Shown in pieces: positions 36,577 to 45,805 of a stretch of DNA of 64,000 bases (the first letter of the stretch is position 1; every line of letters begins with the position of its first letter). Under the pieces are notes generated by a model. It worked only from the letters and a program-made list of their open reading frames with translations. It was not told the DNA's origin and did no database searches. A program made the position numbers and the translations under genes. This DNA comes from Anaerofustis stercorihominis (lineage in GTDB: Bacteria > Bacillota > Clostridia > Eubacteriales > Anaerofustaceae), in assembly GCF_024623185.1 (NCBI RefSeq), contig NZ_JANJZK010000001.1:276644-340643 (forward strand). The letters are read 5' to 3'.

Positions 36577-37980
36577 ATGAATTTGGAAAAATTAAATCAG
36601 AAAAAATATATTATAGCTGGAATTGTATTAGTATCGCTTTTCTTAGTGATTAAGATTATTCTTTCTCCGATCATTTTCGCAAGTGGTTCTATGGATTTAG
36701 AGATAAACAGTAAGCTTAATGCAAAGGATAATATAAGGATAACCTTTTTTGGTTCTAAAGATGCAGTTTTGATCGATGACAGCAAAGTAGATACAAATAA
36801 GATAGGCACATATACTCTGATATATAAATATCGGGGAAAAGAGTATCCTATAAAGGTAAATGTGGTGGATACCGTGGCTCCTCAGTTTGAAACGGTTCCT
36901 TTAAAAATAGAATCCGGAGTAAAAATATCGCCGAAAAGTTTGGTTAAAAATATAAAGGATGCTACTAAAACTACTGTTAAATTTGATAAAGAATATACAT
37001 TTGAAGATAAGGGTGAATACAAAGTAGGCGTAGCTGTAACAGATGAATGCGGAAATGAGACTGTTAAATATACTAAAATATATGTAGTTAAAGATGAAAC
37101 CCCTCCCGTCATCTCTAATATCGCACCTATTAATGTAGTTGAGGGCGGAGCTTTGAATTTAAAAAAAGGAGTGAGTGTAAAAGATGATTACGATCCTGCT
37201 CCTAAGTTAATTATAAATGAAAATAATGTAGATATAAAAAAAGCCGGTAGTTATAAAGTAATATATAAAGTTACTGACAGATCCGGTAATATTGATTTAA
37301 AAGAAAGAACAGTAAATGTAGTAAAAAAAATAGGGACTACAAAGGAAAGCAAGAAAAAAATAGTATACCTGACATTTGATGACGGACCTTCCGCAAATAC
37401 AAAGGAAATATTAGATATTTTAGATAAGTATAATGTAAAAGCAACATTTTTTGTTACGGGTAACGGTAAAAAATATAATAATTTAATCAAAGTCGCACAC
37501 GATAAAGGACATACCATTGCTCTTCATACATATACTCATAATTATAAAAAAGTCTATAAATCAGAAAAAGCATATTTTGAGGATTTAAATAAACTTGAAA
37601 ATATGATAAAAGGTATAATCGGATATTCTCCTAAATATATTCGTTTTCCCGGAGGTTCTTCAAATACCGTGAGCAGGGCTTATAAAAAAGGCATTATGTC
37701 AAAGCTCACAAAGGAAGTCGTAAACAGAGGATATCAGTATTATGATTGGAACTGTGATTCAACAGATGCTTCCGGTAATGAAGTTGCTGTTGGCACGTTA
37801 GTAAAAAACGCGACGATGTGTAAAGAGAAAAATATAAATATTCTTTTTCACGATACGGACGCAAAAGATACAACAGTAAAATCTCTTCCAAAGATAATTA
37901 AAAAATATAAGAAAAGAGGCTATATATTTAAAGCCATAGATGAAAAATCTTATGCTCCTCATCATGGAGTAAATAATTAA
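36577..37980 (+). CDS. Membrane-anchored polysaccharide deacetylase with Ig-like domains
   Basis: 467 residues. N-terminal transmembrane helix (about 11-32), two Ig-like/DUF5011-type modules (about 38-165 and 170-250; each ends YKVxxxVTDxxGN), and a C-terminal NodB domain (about 260-455) with all key motifs: TFDDGPS, HTYTH (metal His pair), RFPGGSS, DWNCDSTDA and LFHDT. It likely removes acetyl groups from peptidoglycan GlcNAc or another wall glycan outside the membrane. Monocistronic, with its own promoter and terminator. Confidence 0.92.
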   Translation: MNLEKLNQKKYIIAGIVLVSLFLVIKIILSPIIFASGSMDLEINSKLNAKDNIRITFFGSKDAVLIDDSKVDTNKIGTYTLIYKYRGKEYPIKVNVVDTVAPQFETVPLKIESGVKISPKSLVKNIKDATKTTVKFDKEYTFEDKGEYKVGVAVTDECGNETVKYTKIYVVKDETPPVISNIAPINVVEGGALNLKKGVSVKDDYDPAPKLIINENNVDIKKAGSYKVIYKVTDRSGNIDLKERTVNVVKKIGTTKESKKKIVYLTFDDGPSANTKEILDILDKYNVKATFFVTGNGKKYNNLIKVAHDKGHTIALHTYTHNYKKVYKSEKAYFEDLNKLENMIKGIIGYSPKYIRFPGGSSNTVSRAYKKGIMSKLTKEVVNRGYQYYDWNCDSTDASGNEVAVGTLVKNATMCKEKNINILFHDTDAKDTTVKSLPKIIKKYKKRGYIFKAIDEKSYAPHHGVNN

Positions 37981-37988
37981 TAATTAAA

Positions 37989-38015
37989 GGACATGCTTAA
38001 TGCATGTCTTTTTTA
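37989..38015 (+). terminator. Terminator after the deacetylase gene
   Basis: GACATGC (37990-37996) with GCATGTC (38002-38008), loop TTAAT, then T6. Confidence 0.9.
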
Positions 38016-38152
38016 TTTGTTCCACCGCGAAATATGAGCAAGTATATTATTTAAAAATTATATAATTCTATTTGTTTGTTTTAGTCATAAAAATCATGAA
38101 GATATTTGATTATTTTTGAAAGAATTTTTTTGATTTATTTATTAAATAACAG

Positions 38153-38181
38153 TTGACTTTTTACTATAATTGGATTATTAT
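38153..38181 (+). promoter_or_regulatory. Promoter of the glucitol PTS operon
   Basis: TTGACT (38153-38158), 17-base spacer, TATTAT (38176-38181). Transcription would start about 85 bases before sorC, leaving room for an operator; GAACAA occurs twice at 38195-38200 and 38214-38219, 19 bases apart, and could be a binding site. Confidence 0.7.
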
Positions 38182-38276
38182 AAAAGCGTAATAAGAACAA
38201 TATTTCAATTACTGAACAAATGTAAAAATAAAATATATAGAAATAAATTTCAATAAGCAAAATAGGAGGAAATTTC

Positions 38277-39221
38277 ATGAAAAAAGTTTTCGATGACACA
38301 CGATTAATGGTAAAAGTATGTGACCTTTATTACAACAACGATATGAGACAAGAAGAGATTGCACAAAAACTTGAAATTTCCAGAGCTACAATTTCAAGGA
38401 TTCTTAAAAATGCTAAGAACGAAGGGATTGTAAAAATTGAAGTTATTAATCCACTGAAAAATAATTATTATAAGCTGGAAAAAGCCTTGGAAGAAAAGTT
38501 CGGACTTCATGAAGTAATTATAGCTTCCGATGCCGTTGATGTAGCTTATGAACAGGATTATTTAGGAAAAGCTTGTGCCTCATACCTTCAAAGAGCGTTA
38601 AAGGACGGCGAGGTCGTCGGACTTTCGATGGGTAAAACGATAAAAACAATTGCTCCTCATATTAGACAAGAAAAACCTAGAAATATCTCTTTCATACCTC
38701 TCCTTGGAGGTATGGGGCAAGTAGGTATAGAGTATCACTGCAATCAAGTCGTAATTGATTTTTCAAGAGCATTTGGCGGGGAATATCATCTTCTTCATGC
38801 TCCTGCCATGATACTTGATAAAAATTTAATGGATAGCCTTAAAAATGATATACACATTAAGCAGGTCCTTGATTTAATGGATAATATGACTACGGCGGTC
38901 GTTGGAATAGGAACGGCGGTTGAAGGTTCTACCATGATGGAAACCGGATATTACAATAATGAAGATATCGATGAAATGAGGAATATGGGCATAGTAGGGG
39001 ATATATGCCTTCAGATGTATGATATAAACGGAGATACAAATTACTCTTATAATAAATATGTTTTTGGATTTAAGATTGATAATTTGAGAAAAATCAAAAG
39101 AGTAGTAGGAATAAGTTCCGGTAAAGAAAAGTTAGATGCGATTTACGGAGCTATAAACGGAAAACTAATAAATGTTTTGGTAACCAATGATGAAACTGCA
39201 AAGTTATTACTCGATAAATAG
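38277..39221 (+). CDS. SorC/DeoR-type sugar-responsive transcriptional regulator
   Basis: 314 residues. N-terminal helix-turn-helix (MRQEEIAQKLEISRATISRILKNAKNEGIV) and a C-terminal SorC sugar-phosphate-binding domain (LHEVIIASD..., VVGLSMGKTI, FIPLLGGMGQ). Regulators of this family control adjacent carbohydrate operons and respond to phosphorylated sugars. First gene of the PTS operon, RBS AGGAGGAAA. Its own gene probably lies inside the regulated unit. Confidence 0.92.
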   Translation: MKKVFDDTRLMVKVCDLYYNNDMRQEEIAQKLEISRATISRILKNAKNEGIVKIEVINPLKNNYYKLEKALEEKFGLHEVIIASDAVDVAYEQDYLGKACASYLQRALKDGEVVGLSMGKTIKTIAPHIRQEKPRNISFIPLLGGMGQVGIEYHCNQVVIDFSRAFGGEYHLLHAPAMILDKNLMDSLKNDIHIKQVLDLMDNMTTAVVGIGTAVEGSTMMETGYYNNEDIDEMRNMGIVGDICLQMYDINGDTNYSYNKYVFGFKIDNLRKIKRVVGISSGKEKLDAIYGAINGKLINVLVTNDETAKLLLDK

Positions 39222-39243
39222 ATTTGAAAGGATAATAAATAAT

Positions 39244-39696
39244 ATGTGGAAAATATTTTTAGCTGCATTTGTACTTATGATTTTTAATTCTTTACTAACA
39301 TATAAACAGGCTAAGAATTTCAGCGTTTCATTTAATGAAGTACATAAGTACGGAAATGTCAGTGTAGGAAAAGATAAACAGTATTTTGTATATGGGGTCA
39401 TTGTTATACTTGCATGCGATAATAACGGACTTGTTACCAAAGGACAAATGATGAATGGATTTAGTGTGTTTGCAAGATTTAGACCATTTAATGATTTGGT
39501 TGGCAGATCTATTTATGAAATAAAAACAGAAGAGCAATTAAAAGTTAAAACTTTTAGAAGTAAAAAAAGAAGAGAAAAAGGAAGTGCTTTACTTCAGGCA
39601 GTCAATGGGCTTATTGGAGTTTTGGAAAAAAGTAAAGCAGAAGAAGTAGGAGAAGAAAAACTAATAGGAGGTGATACGGTAGCGGAAAATGCATAG
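39244..39696 (+). CDS. gutM: Glucitol operon activator-like protein GutM
   Basis: 150 residues from the ATG at 39244 (GAAAGGA upstream); an ATG at 39187 inside the regulator gene lacks a ribosome binding site. One N-terminal membrane helix, then the GutM/SrlM domain (LTYKQAKNFSVSFNEV, VGKDKQYFVYGVIVILACD). In enteric bacteria GutM helps activate the srl operon; the membrane helix suggests signalling or transport coupling. Between sorC and srlA. Confidence 0.88.
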   Translation: MWKIFLAAFVLMIFNSLLTYKQAKNFSVSFNEVHKYGNVSVGKDKQYFVYGVIVILACDNNGLVTKGQMMNGFSVFARFRPFNDLVGRSIYEIKTEEQLKVKTFRSKKRREKGSALLQAVNGLIGVLEKSKAEEVGEEKLIGGDTVAENA

Positions 39697-39763
39697 ATAT
39701 ATTTTGTATGTTAAGACAAAAGTCTTTCATAGAATATAAAAAATAATAGAAAGGAGAATTTTA

Positions 39764-40288
39764 ATGGAATTCTTAACAAAACTTGCAGAAGGTTTTATCG
39801 GATTATTTAATGCAGGAGGAGAGCAATTTATCGGCTGGGTAACCGGAATTATCCCTACACTTATTGTTTTGATAACAGCTATTAACGCTCTTATTAAAAT
39901 AATCGGTGAAGAAAGAGTTGATAAGTTCATGAAGGTACTATCAAAAAGTTTTATCACAAGATATACTTTGATGCCTATACTTGCTATGTTCTTCTTATGT
40001 AACCCAATGGCATATTCTTTCGGTCGTTTCTTAAAAGAAGAACACAAGGTTGCATTCTATGATTCTACGGTTTCATTCTGCCATCCGATAACAGGATTAT
40101 TCCCACATGCAAATGCCGGTGAACTTTTCGTTTTCTTGGGTATTGCGAACGGTCTAACTAAGTTAAATCTTAGTACTACACCTTTGGCACTACGATATTT
40201 CTTGGTTGGTGTTGTTGTAATCTTAATCAGAGGCGTTGTAACAGAAAGAATTTACGCAATCATGAACAAGAAAAGCGTAAACGCATAG
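39764..40288 (+). CDS. srlA: PTS glucitol/sorbitol-specific EIIC component
   Basis: 174 residues with several hydrophobic segments; FGRFLKEEHKVAFYDSTVSFCHP and HANAGELFVFLGIANG are typical of the SrlA/GutA family. It forms part of the transmembrane channel for a hexitol with SrlE. AAAGGAG ten bases before ATG. Followed after 15 bases by srlE. Confidence 0.92.
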   Translation: MEFLTKLAEGFIGLFNAGGEQFIGWVTGIIPTLIVLITAINALIKIIGEERVDKFMKVLSKSFITRYTLMPILAMFFLCNPMAYSFGRFLKEEHKVAFYDSTVSFCHPITGLFPHANAGELFVFLGIANGLTKLNLSTTPLALRYFLVGVVVILIRGVVTERIYAIMNKKSVNA

Positions 40289-40303
40289 AAAGGAGAAATA
40301 AAA

Positions 40304-41296
40304 GTGAGTAAATTTAAAGCCGTTATAATTGAAAAAGGATCACAGGGTTGGGGTGGACCGTTAGTTATACAACCAACAGAAAAGAAAAATAAGATAGCCA
40401 GTGTTACAGGCGGTGGTATACATCCCGTTGCACAGTATATAGCCGATTTAACAGGCGCAGAAGCAATAGATGCATTTTCAACAGGGGTACCTGATGATGA
40501 AATGGCAGTTGTTGTAGTAGACTGCGGCGGTACTGCAAGATGCGGAGTATATCCTAGAAAAGGCGTATTGACCGTTAACTTGGAACCGGGCGGAGCAACC
40601 GGACCTCTTGCTCAGTACATACATGAAGATAATTACGTTTCGGACGTAAGCGAAAAAGAAGTTTCGTTATATGACGGAGAAGTAAAAGTAGACACTCCTG
40701 AACCTGAAATAACAGCTGATAGTTCAGAATCATCTGCAAAAGAAGATGCTACAGGCGGACAAAAGGGATTTATCGGAGTAGTTTCTAAAATAGGTAAAGC
40801 GGTTGGCGGAGTTGTAAATAAATTCTTTGCAGCAGGTAGAGATGCTATTGACACGACAATAAGAAATATTTTACCATTCATGGCATTCGTTAGTATGCTT
40901 CTTGGTATCATCACAGCATCGGGTATCGGTGATATTATTGCTAAGGCAATCAGTCCACTGGCTGGTTCATTACCTGGAATGATCTTACTATCCGTTATTT
41001 GTGCAATCCCATTCTTATCACCAGTTCTCGGACCGGGCGCTGTTATTGCTCAGGTAGTCGGTGTTTTAGTCGGTGCTGAAATAGCAAAAGGAAATATCCC
41101 TCCAAGTTATGCACTTCCTGCATTATTTGCAATAGATGCTCAAGTTGGTGCAGACTTTGTACCGGTTGGTTTATCACTTGGGGAAGCAGAACCTTCAACA
41201 GTTGAAATCGGGGTACCTGCAATGCTATTCTCAAGACTTATAACAGGTCCTCTTGCAGTAGTAATTGCATACTTATTCTCATTTGGACTATATTAA
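40304..41296 (+). CDS. srlE: PTS glucitol/sorbitol-specific EIIB/C component
   Basis: 330 residues, GTG start after AAAGGAGAA. N-terminal EIIB (KAVIIEKGSQGWGGPLVIQP; phospho-acceptor Cys in VVDCGGTARCG, about 68-78), an acidic/Ser-rich linker near 120-150, and the membrane C half (GIGDIIAKAISPLAGSLPGM, LGPGAVIAQ). It phosphorylates the sugar during import. The family's order SrlA-SrlE-SrlB is intact here. Confidence 0.93.
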   Translation: MSKFKAVIIEKGSQGWGGPLVIQPTEKKNKIASVTGGGIHPVAQYIADLTGAEAIDAFSTGVPDDEMAVVVVDCGGTARCGVYPRKGVLTVNLEPGGATGPLAQYIHEDNYVSDVSEKEVSLYDGEVKVDTPEPEITADSSESSAKEDATGGQKGFIGVVSKIGKAVGGVVNKFFAAGRDAIDTTIRNILPFMAFVSMLLGIITASGIGDIIAKAISPLAGSLPGMILLSVICAIPFLSPVLGPGAVIAQVVGVLVGAEIAKGNIPPSYALPALFAIDAQVGADFVPVGLSLGEAEPSTVEIGVPAMLFSRLITGPLAVVIAYLFSFGLY

Positions 41297-41339
41297 TAAT
41301 TTGAAATCATAAAAAAATTTACATAAGGAAAGTTAGGGT

Positions 41340-41711
41340 ATGGATTATAAATCAAAAATAATTGGATTTGGCGATATCGCGTTGGATTTTTTGGAAGAAA
41401 AAATGCTTATCTTATTTAATGAAGATGCACCATTGGAACTTGCAGAATTATCTGTTCTTCATGAAAAAAAGGAACTTGACAGTGAAATAAAGGTTGGGGA
41501 TTTTATGTCTTTGGGAGACAATGACTATGTTGTCACAGCTGTAGGAGCTGAAGCGAACGATACATTTAAGATGCTTGGACATTGCTGTTTGGTGTTTGGC
41601 GGTAAAGATGAGGTGGAACTTCCGGGACAAATTCAATTAAAAGGTGAAAAACTTCCTGAGTTAAAACAGGGAGATTATATTCAAATAAAATTTTTAGGAG
41701 GACATAAATAG
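41340..41711 (+). CDS. srlB: PTS glucitol/sorbitol-specific EIIA component
   Basis: 123 residues, normal for the family. The phosphorylated His is in LELAELSVLHEK, and the C-terminal GHCCLVFGGKDEVELPG is characteristic. Accepts phosphate from HPr and passes it to the SrlE EIIB domain. 43 bases after srlE; two bases before the next gene. Confidence 0.9.
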   Translation: MDYKSKIIGFGDIALDFLEEKMLILFNEDAPLELAELSVLHEKKELDSEIKVGDFMSLGDNDYVVTAVGAEANDTFKMLGHCCLVFGGKDEVELPGQIQLKGEKLPELKQGDYIQIKFLGGHK

Positions 41712-41713
41712 AT

Positions 41714-43012
41714 ATGTTAAGAATGAATTATAAGCTAGCTGAACTGGAAGAAAAAAATGCTCCTATTATGACCAGTATAATAGGAGCGGGACAAATGGGC
41801 AGGGGCATGACCAGTCAAATGATCAGGATGAAAGGTATGAAACCCGCTGTAGTAGCCGACATTAATATCGATAATGTCGTTGCCGCATTTGAAAACTCTG
41901 GATTAACCAAAGATGACTATATTATAACAAATAAATTGAGTGAAGCCAATACTTACTTGGAAAAAGGAAAGTATATTGCTACGGAAAATTCTGAAATTGG
42001 TGCAAAAGCTAATCTTATTGCTGCCGCAGTAGACGCGACGGGAGTTCCTGAAGTAGGTGCAAAAGTCGCTATCGACTCTATAAATGAAGGCAAACATATC
42101 TGTATGCTCAACGTTGAAACCGATGTAGTTATCGGTCCTATGCTTAAAAAATTAGCTGATAATGCCGGCGTTATTTATACCGGAAGTGCAGGGGATGAAC
42201 CGGGTGCAGTAAAGGAATTATATGATTTCGCAACTGCAGCAGGTTTTGATGTAAGAGTTATAGGTAAAGGTAAAAATAATGCTATAGATTTAGATGCAAA
42301 CCCTACTTCTTTAGCAGAATATGCAGCTAAGAGAGGCGTTAGTCCTAAGATGCAGACTGCATTTACAGACGGTACAAAGACAATGGTAGAACTTACGGCT
42401 ATGGCTAACTCCACAGGCTTTATACCTGATATAAGGGGCGGACACGGTCCTGAAGCAGAAGTAAAAGATTTACCGAACTTATTCAGACCTACAAGTGAAG
42501 GTGGTATCCTTGAAAACGGATATGGAAAAGTTGAATGGGTCAACGGGATAGCACCTGGTGTATTTGTAATCATTTCAAGTGATCTTCCGTTCGTTAAACA
42601 TGAAATGAATTACTTAAGCATGGGAGAAGGTCCTAACTGGGTACTTTATAGACCATATCATTTATGTTCTTTGGAAACTCCATTAACAGTTGCTAAAGCT
42701 GTTTTAGATAACATTTCTACATTGGTTCCTATGGACGGCGGACTTGTTTGCGAAACCGTTGCTGTTGCTAAAAAAGATTTAAAAGCAGGCGAAATGTTAG
42801 ACGGTATCGGTGGATATACTGTTTACGGAACAGTTGATACTCATCAGAATATGCTTAATGATAATGCAGTTCCATTAGGCGTTATTACTAAGAATACAAA
42901 ACTTGTTAAAGACGTTAAGAAGGGACAGACTATTACATATGACATGGTATCATTAGACGATAATTCTTTGATAGTTCAGCTTAGAAAATTACAAGATAGA
43001 TTCTTCGGATAA
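41714..43012 (+). CDS. Homoserine-dehydrogenase-like oxidoreductase with C-terminal SAF domain (COG4091-type)
   Basis: 432 residues. N-terminal NAD(P) Rossmann domain (SIIGAGQMGRGM), a central catalytic-like region (GSAGDEPGAVKELYDF; PDIRGGHGPEAEVKDLPNLF), and a C-terminal SAF domain (about 340-430; KKDLKAGEMLDGIGGYTVYG). This branch is a predicted dehydrogenase of unknown substrate, often beside sugar or sugar-acid transport genes. AGGAGG lies 12 bases before the ATG. As the last gene of the glucitol operon it may replace SrlD, which is absent here; reaction unproven. Confidence 0.82.
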   Translation: MLRMNYKLAELEEKNAPIMTSIIGAGQMGRGMTSQMIRMKGMKPAVVADINIDNVVAAFENSGLTKDDYIITNKLSEANTYLEKGKYIATENSEIGAKANLIAAAVDATGVPEVGAKVAIDSINEGKHICMLNVETDVVIGPMLKKLADNAGVIYTGSAGDEPGAVKELYDFATAAGFDVRVIGKGKNNAIDLDANPTSLAEYAAKRGVSPKMQTAFTDGTKTMVELTAMANSTGFIPDIRGGHGPEAEVKDLPNLFRPTSEGGILENGYGKVEWVNGIAPGVFVIISSDLPFVKHEMNYLSMGEGPNWVLYRPYHLCSLETPLTVAKAVLDNISTLVPMDGGLVCETVAVAKKDLKAGEMLDGIGGYTVYGTVDTHQNMLNDNAVPLGVITKNTKLVKDVKKGQTITYDMVSLDDNSLIVQLRKLQDRFFG

Positions 43013-43048
43013 AATATAATAAATAATTAAAATTGTTACAACTTGCAA

Positions 43049-43076
43049 AAAAAGACCTCGGCGTTGAGGTCTTTTT
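43049..43076 (+). terminator. Terminator of the glucitol PTS operon
   Basis: AAAAAGACCTC (43049-43059) pairs with GAGGTCTTTTT (43066-43076), loop GGCGTT. Confidence 0.92.
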
Positions 43077-43110
43077 ATATAAGCTATATGATGTGTATAT
43101 TGAGTAAGTA

Positions 43111-43150
43111 AGGGGCGCGGAATCTGCCGAAGGCAGGCGTAGTGCCCCGA
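43111..43150 (+). repeat. GC-rich hairpin repeat, copy A
   Basis: GGGGC (43112-43116) pairs with GCCCC (43144-43148); inner CTGCC (43124-43128) pairs with GGCAG (43132-43136). Shares GCGCGGA-TCTG, AAGG and GTGC-CCCGA blocks in the same order with the minus strand of 46276-46310 (copy B). Sits just past the tepA stop. Confidence 0.55.
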
Positions 43151-43152
43151 TG

Positions 43153-43965
43153 TTATTTACTGCCGTTATCCTCTTTTTTGTTATTATTGCCCTTGCTTTT
43201 TTTATTACTGTTTTTGTTTTTATCTTCTTTGCTTTTGCACTTTTCATGCTCGTATTCGTTGATAAGTTCAAATAATTTGTTCCTTGCATCACTCAGCGAA
43301 CCAACCGCGTCAATAAGCCCTATCTCTACCGCCTGTTCACCTACAAGGACCGAACCCATATCGTTTACGAGTTCATCGGTATTGAGCATTATTTTATTGA
43401 ATAACTCCTTATCCACGTTGGAATGTCCCACAACGAATTCGGTTATCCTTTCCTGCATTTTCTGGAAGTATATAAAGCTTTGAAGCACTCCTATCACAAG
43501 CCCCGTAGTCCTTATGGGATGTATCATCATCGTTGCCGTCGGAACGATAAATGAGTAACTTCCGCTTACCGCAAGTGGTACTCCTATGCTGTGGCTCCCT
43601 CCGAGAACAAGTGTTACGCATGGTTTGCTCATTCCGGATATCAGTTCGGATATGGCAAGCCCCGCTTCCACATCTCCTCCCATGGTGTTTAAAATAAGGA
43701 GTACGCCTTTTATTTCATCTTTTTCTTCCACGTCGATTATCATTGGTATTATATGTTCGTACTTAGTGGATTTTTTCGGAGAACCCGCTTCTATATGACC
43801 TTCTATTTCTCCGATAATGCTTATTGTCTGTATCCCGCTGTTATATCCGTCGTTTAGCTGTCCAAGCTCTTTTAATCTGTTCAGCGTTTCATCGTCAAAA
43901 TCAGATTCGTGAGATAAATCAAAGTCTTCTTGATTGTTCATTTTTAATTCGTCTTTATTTTTCAT
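43153..43965 (-). CDS. tepA: ClpP-class serine protease, translocation-enhancing protein TepA-like
   Basis: 270 residues from the ATG at 43965, which has GAAAGGA upstream; an in-frame TTG at 43980 overlaps that ribosome binding site and is rejected. Crotonase-fold protease domain about 45-235 with NTMGGDVEAGL, catalytic Ser in GGSHSIGVPLA and His in MMIHPIRT. The C-terminal 30 residues are Lys/Asn-rich. In Bacillus TepA is cytosolic, tied to export and spore development. Downstream of lysC in the same direction but separated by a terminator. Confidence 0.88.
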   Translation of the reverse strand: MKNKDELKMNNQEDFDLSHESDFDDETLNRLKELGQLNDGYNSGIQTISIIGEIEGHIEAGSPKKSTKYEHIIPMIIDVEEKDEIKGVLLILNTMGGDVEAGLAISELISGMSKPCVTLVLGGSHSIGVPLAVSGSYSFIVPTATMMIHPIRTTGLVIGVLQSFIYFQKMQERITEFVVGHSNVDKELFNKIMLNTDELVNDMGSVLVGEQAVEIGLIDAVGSLSDARNKLFELINEYEHEKCKSKEDKNKNSNKKSKGNNNKKEDNGSK

Positions 43966-43984
43966 TATATTTCCTTTCAAACAA

Positions 43985-44024
43985 AATAAAATAAGAAAGA
44001 ACTTTTGTCCTTTCTTATTTTTTC
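43985..44024. terminator. Terminator between lysC and tepA
   Basis: AAATAAGAAAG (43989-43999) with CTTTCTTATTT (44010-44020). T-runs on both strands; ends lysC on the minus strand. Confidence 0.85.
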
Positions 44025-44049
44025 CTTTTATTTAAAATTTATGTAATTT

Positions 44050-45240
44050 TTATTTTATTAAATTTGTATGTAATACGTTAACCGCATCCTTTGCCTGTTT
44101 TGTATCTACAAGCACTGATACGGTTGTACTTGAGTCGGATGACTGATGTACAAAAATATTGTTTGAATAAAGTGCTGCAATTATTTTTGCGACTACTCCC
44201 GGAACGCCTTTCATTCTTCCCATTATGGTTATCTTTGTAAATCCGTCGCAGATAGTGTATTCAAGACCTATCTTGGACATTACTTCGTCAACTACGTTTT
44301 GTTTATCCGTATCTATTATGAATGTCTTTCTGTCAGGGAAAATGTTTATCATGTCGATAGATATTTCTTTTTCCGCAAGCAGATCGAATAGCCTGTCTTC
44401 TTTTTTAAGGTCGGTGAATTTGATATCTACCTGGCTGCATCCGTCTATTTGTGTAACTGCAGAGAAATTCTTTTCGCTGTATATATCCTGAGAAACATCT
44501 TCTATCCTCGTTCCTCCGTAGTATCTTCCTTTCTGCGTATTTAATATAGCGATAGGTACATCTGCTTTCATTGCGTATTCCACCGCTCTCGGATGGATGA
44601 CTTTGGCTCCGTACTCCGCAAGCTGGAATACTTCGTCGTAATCAACGGTTTCTATAAGCTCGGCATTTTCGACTACTCTAGGATCGGCTGTCATTACTCC
44701 ATCCACGTCGGTATATATTTCCACTAAGTCTGCATTCAGTGCCGCACCCAAAGCAGTAGCGGTAATGTCGCTGCCGCCTCTTCCGAGGGTCAGTATCTGT
44801 CCGCTTTTACTCATACCCTGAAATCCTGCAACTACGGGAACTACGTCTTGATTTAAAAGTTCCATGAGCCTGTTTGTATCTATGTTGACTATCTTGCCGT
44901 CTCCGTAATTTTCATTAGTAACGATACCTGCTTGTCCGCCTGTAAGAGCTCTTGCATTTATGCCTTTTGCTCTTATTTCTTCACTTACCACGACAGTGGT
45001 TATGATTTCTCCGCATGTCGCAAGTAAGTCTTTGTTTCTAAGATTTGCTTTTTTCATATCGGGAAGAAGGCTTAAAAGCGAATCGGTCGCATATGGTTCC
45101 GGTTTTCTTCCCATAGCGGAAACTACAATGATAGGTTTGAACCCGTCATCAATGGCATCTATCATATTCTTTATGATCATACTTCTTGATTTCGCGGTGT
45201 TTACACTGGTTCCGCCGTATTTTTGCACTATAATTTTCAT
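44050..45240 (-). CDS. lysC: Aspartate kinase
   Basis: 396 residues. N-terminal kinase domain with VQKYGGTSV, GRGGSDITATALGAAL and YTDVDGVMTADPR; two C-terminal ACT domains (about 265-396) for amino-acid feedback. It phosphorylates aspartate, the first step toward lysine, methionine and threonine. ATG start about 25 bases after the ylmC stop, so the two are probably co-transcribed. Allosteric effector cannot be read from the sequence. Confidence 0.95.
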   Translation of the reverse strand: MKIIVQKYGGTSVNTAKSRSMIIKNMIDAIDDGFKPIIVVSAMGRKPEPYATDSLLSLLPDMKKANLRNKDLLATCGEIITTVVVSEEIRAKGINARALTGGQAGIVTNENYGDGKIVNIDTNRLMELLNQDVVPVVAGFQGMSKSGQILTLGRGGSDITATALGAALNADLVEIYTDVDGVMTADPRVVENAELIETVDYDEVFQLAEYGAKVIHPRAVEYAMKADVPIAILNTQKGRYYGGTRIEDVSQDIYSEKNFSAVTQIDGCSQVDIKFTDLKKEDRLFDLLAEKEISIDMINIFPDRKTFIIDTDKQNVVDEVMSKIGLEYTICDGFTKITIMGRMKGVPGVVAKIIAALYSNNIFVHQSSDSSTTVSVLVDTKQAKDAVNVLHTNLIK

Positions 45241-45265
45241 ATTTGGACCCCTATAACTAATATTA

Positions 45266-45505
45266 TTATTTTTCTAAATTGACCATTATTGTATCCATTC
45301 CTATTTTTACTATGCTCTCCCAAGGAATAGTCAAATATTCCACTTCTCCGGAAAAGAACTTTCTGGCTTTGCCCTGCGGAATTAATACTGCTTCTATTTT
45401 ACCCTGTTTTTCATCTATTTTCAAGTCACAATTACCTAAAACACCCAATTTTTCGCCGTTATTTATGTTTACGATTATCCTGTTCTTCAACTCTTCTAAA
45501 TGCAT
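45266..45505 (-). CDS. YlmC/YmxH family PRC-barrel protein
   Basis: 79 residues from the ATG at 45505, six bases after AGGTGA; an in-frame GTG at 45514 lies in the ribosome binding site. Short PRC-barrel-like protein; LKNRIIVNINNGEKLGVLGNCDL and LTIPWESIVKIGMDTIMV are standard for the clostridial family, which is common in spore formers. Function unknown. Upstream of lysC in the same direction, as often seen. Confidence 0.85.
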   Translation of the reverse strand: MHLEELKNRIIVNINNGEKLGVLGNCDLKIDEKQGKIEAVLIPQGKARKFFSGEVEYLTIPWESIVKIGMDTIMVNLEK

Positions 45506-45657
45506 ATAACTCACCTCATTTATATATATGAAGCAAGGCAGGTTTTTATAATAAATATGATATTAAATAATATAAAATATCATTACTTTAGTTTGATTTT
45601 TGAAAATAAATCTAAACCCATAAATATTGCTTCTGCAAAATGCTGAACATCTAAAAA

Positions 45658-45765
45658 ATGAAGGAATTATTTATAGTGGACCAAATAGTTGTAAAAGGCA
45701 AGATAACGAGTGTCGGAAAAGTTTTGGGCTATTCTCTCGATATAGATAGTATAAAGAAAAAATAA
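45658..45765 (+). CDS. Possible small ORF, 35 residues
   Basis: ATG at 45658 or GTG at 45676 (AAGGA about ten bases upstream of the GTG). The peptide is MKELFIVDQIVVKGKITSVG followed by a Lys-rich end. A terminator-like hairpin follows. The longer form has no ribosome binding site. It could be a fragment of a longer lost gene or not translated; no family recognised. Confidence 0.25.
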   Translation: MKELFIVDQIVVKGKITSVGKVLGYSLDIDSIKKK

Positions 45766-45774
45766 ATTGATATC

Positions 45775-45805
45775 GAAAAAAGAAAGCATTTCTGCTTTCT
45801 TTTTA
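45775..45805. terminator. Bidirectional terminator by the DUF3788 gene
   Basis: AGAAAGCA (45781-45788) with TGCTTTCT (45793-45800), loop TTTC; T-runs on both sides. Confidence 0.85.
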
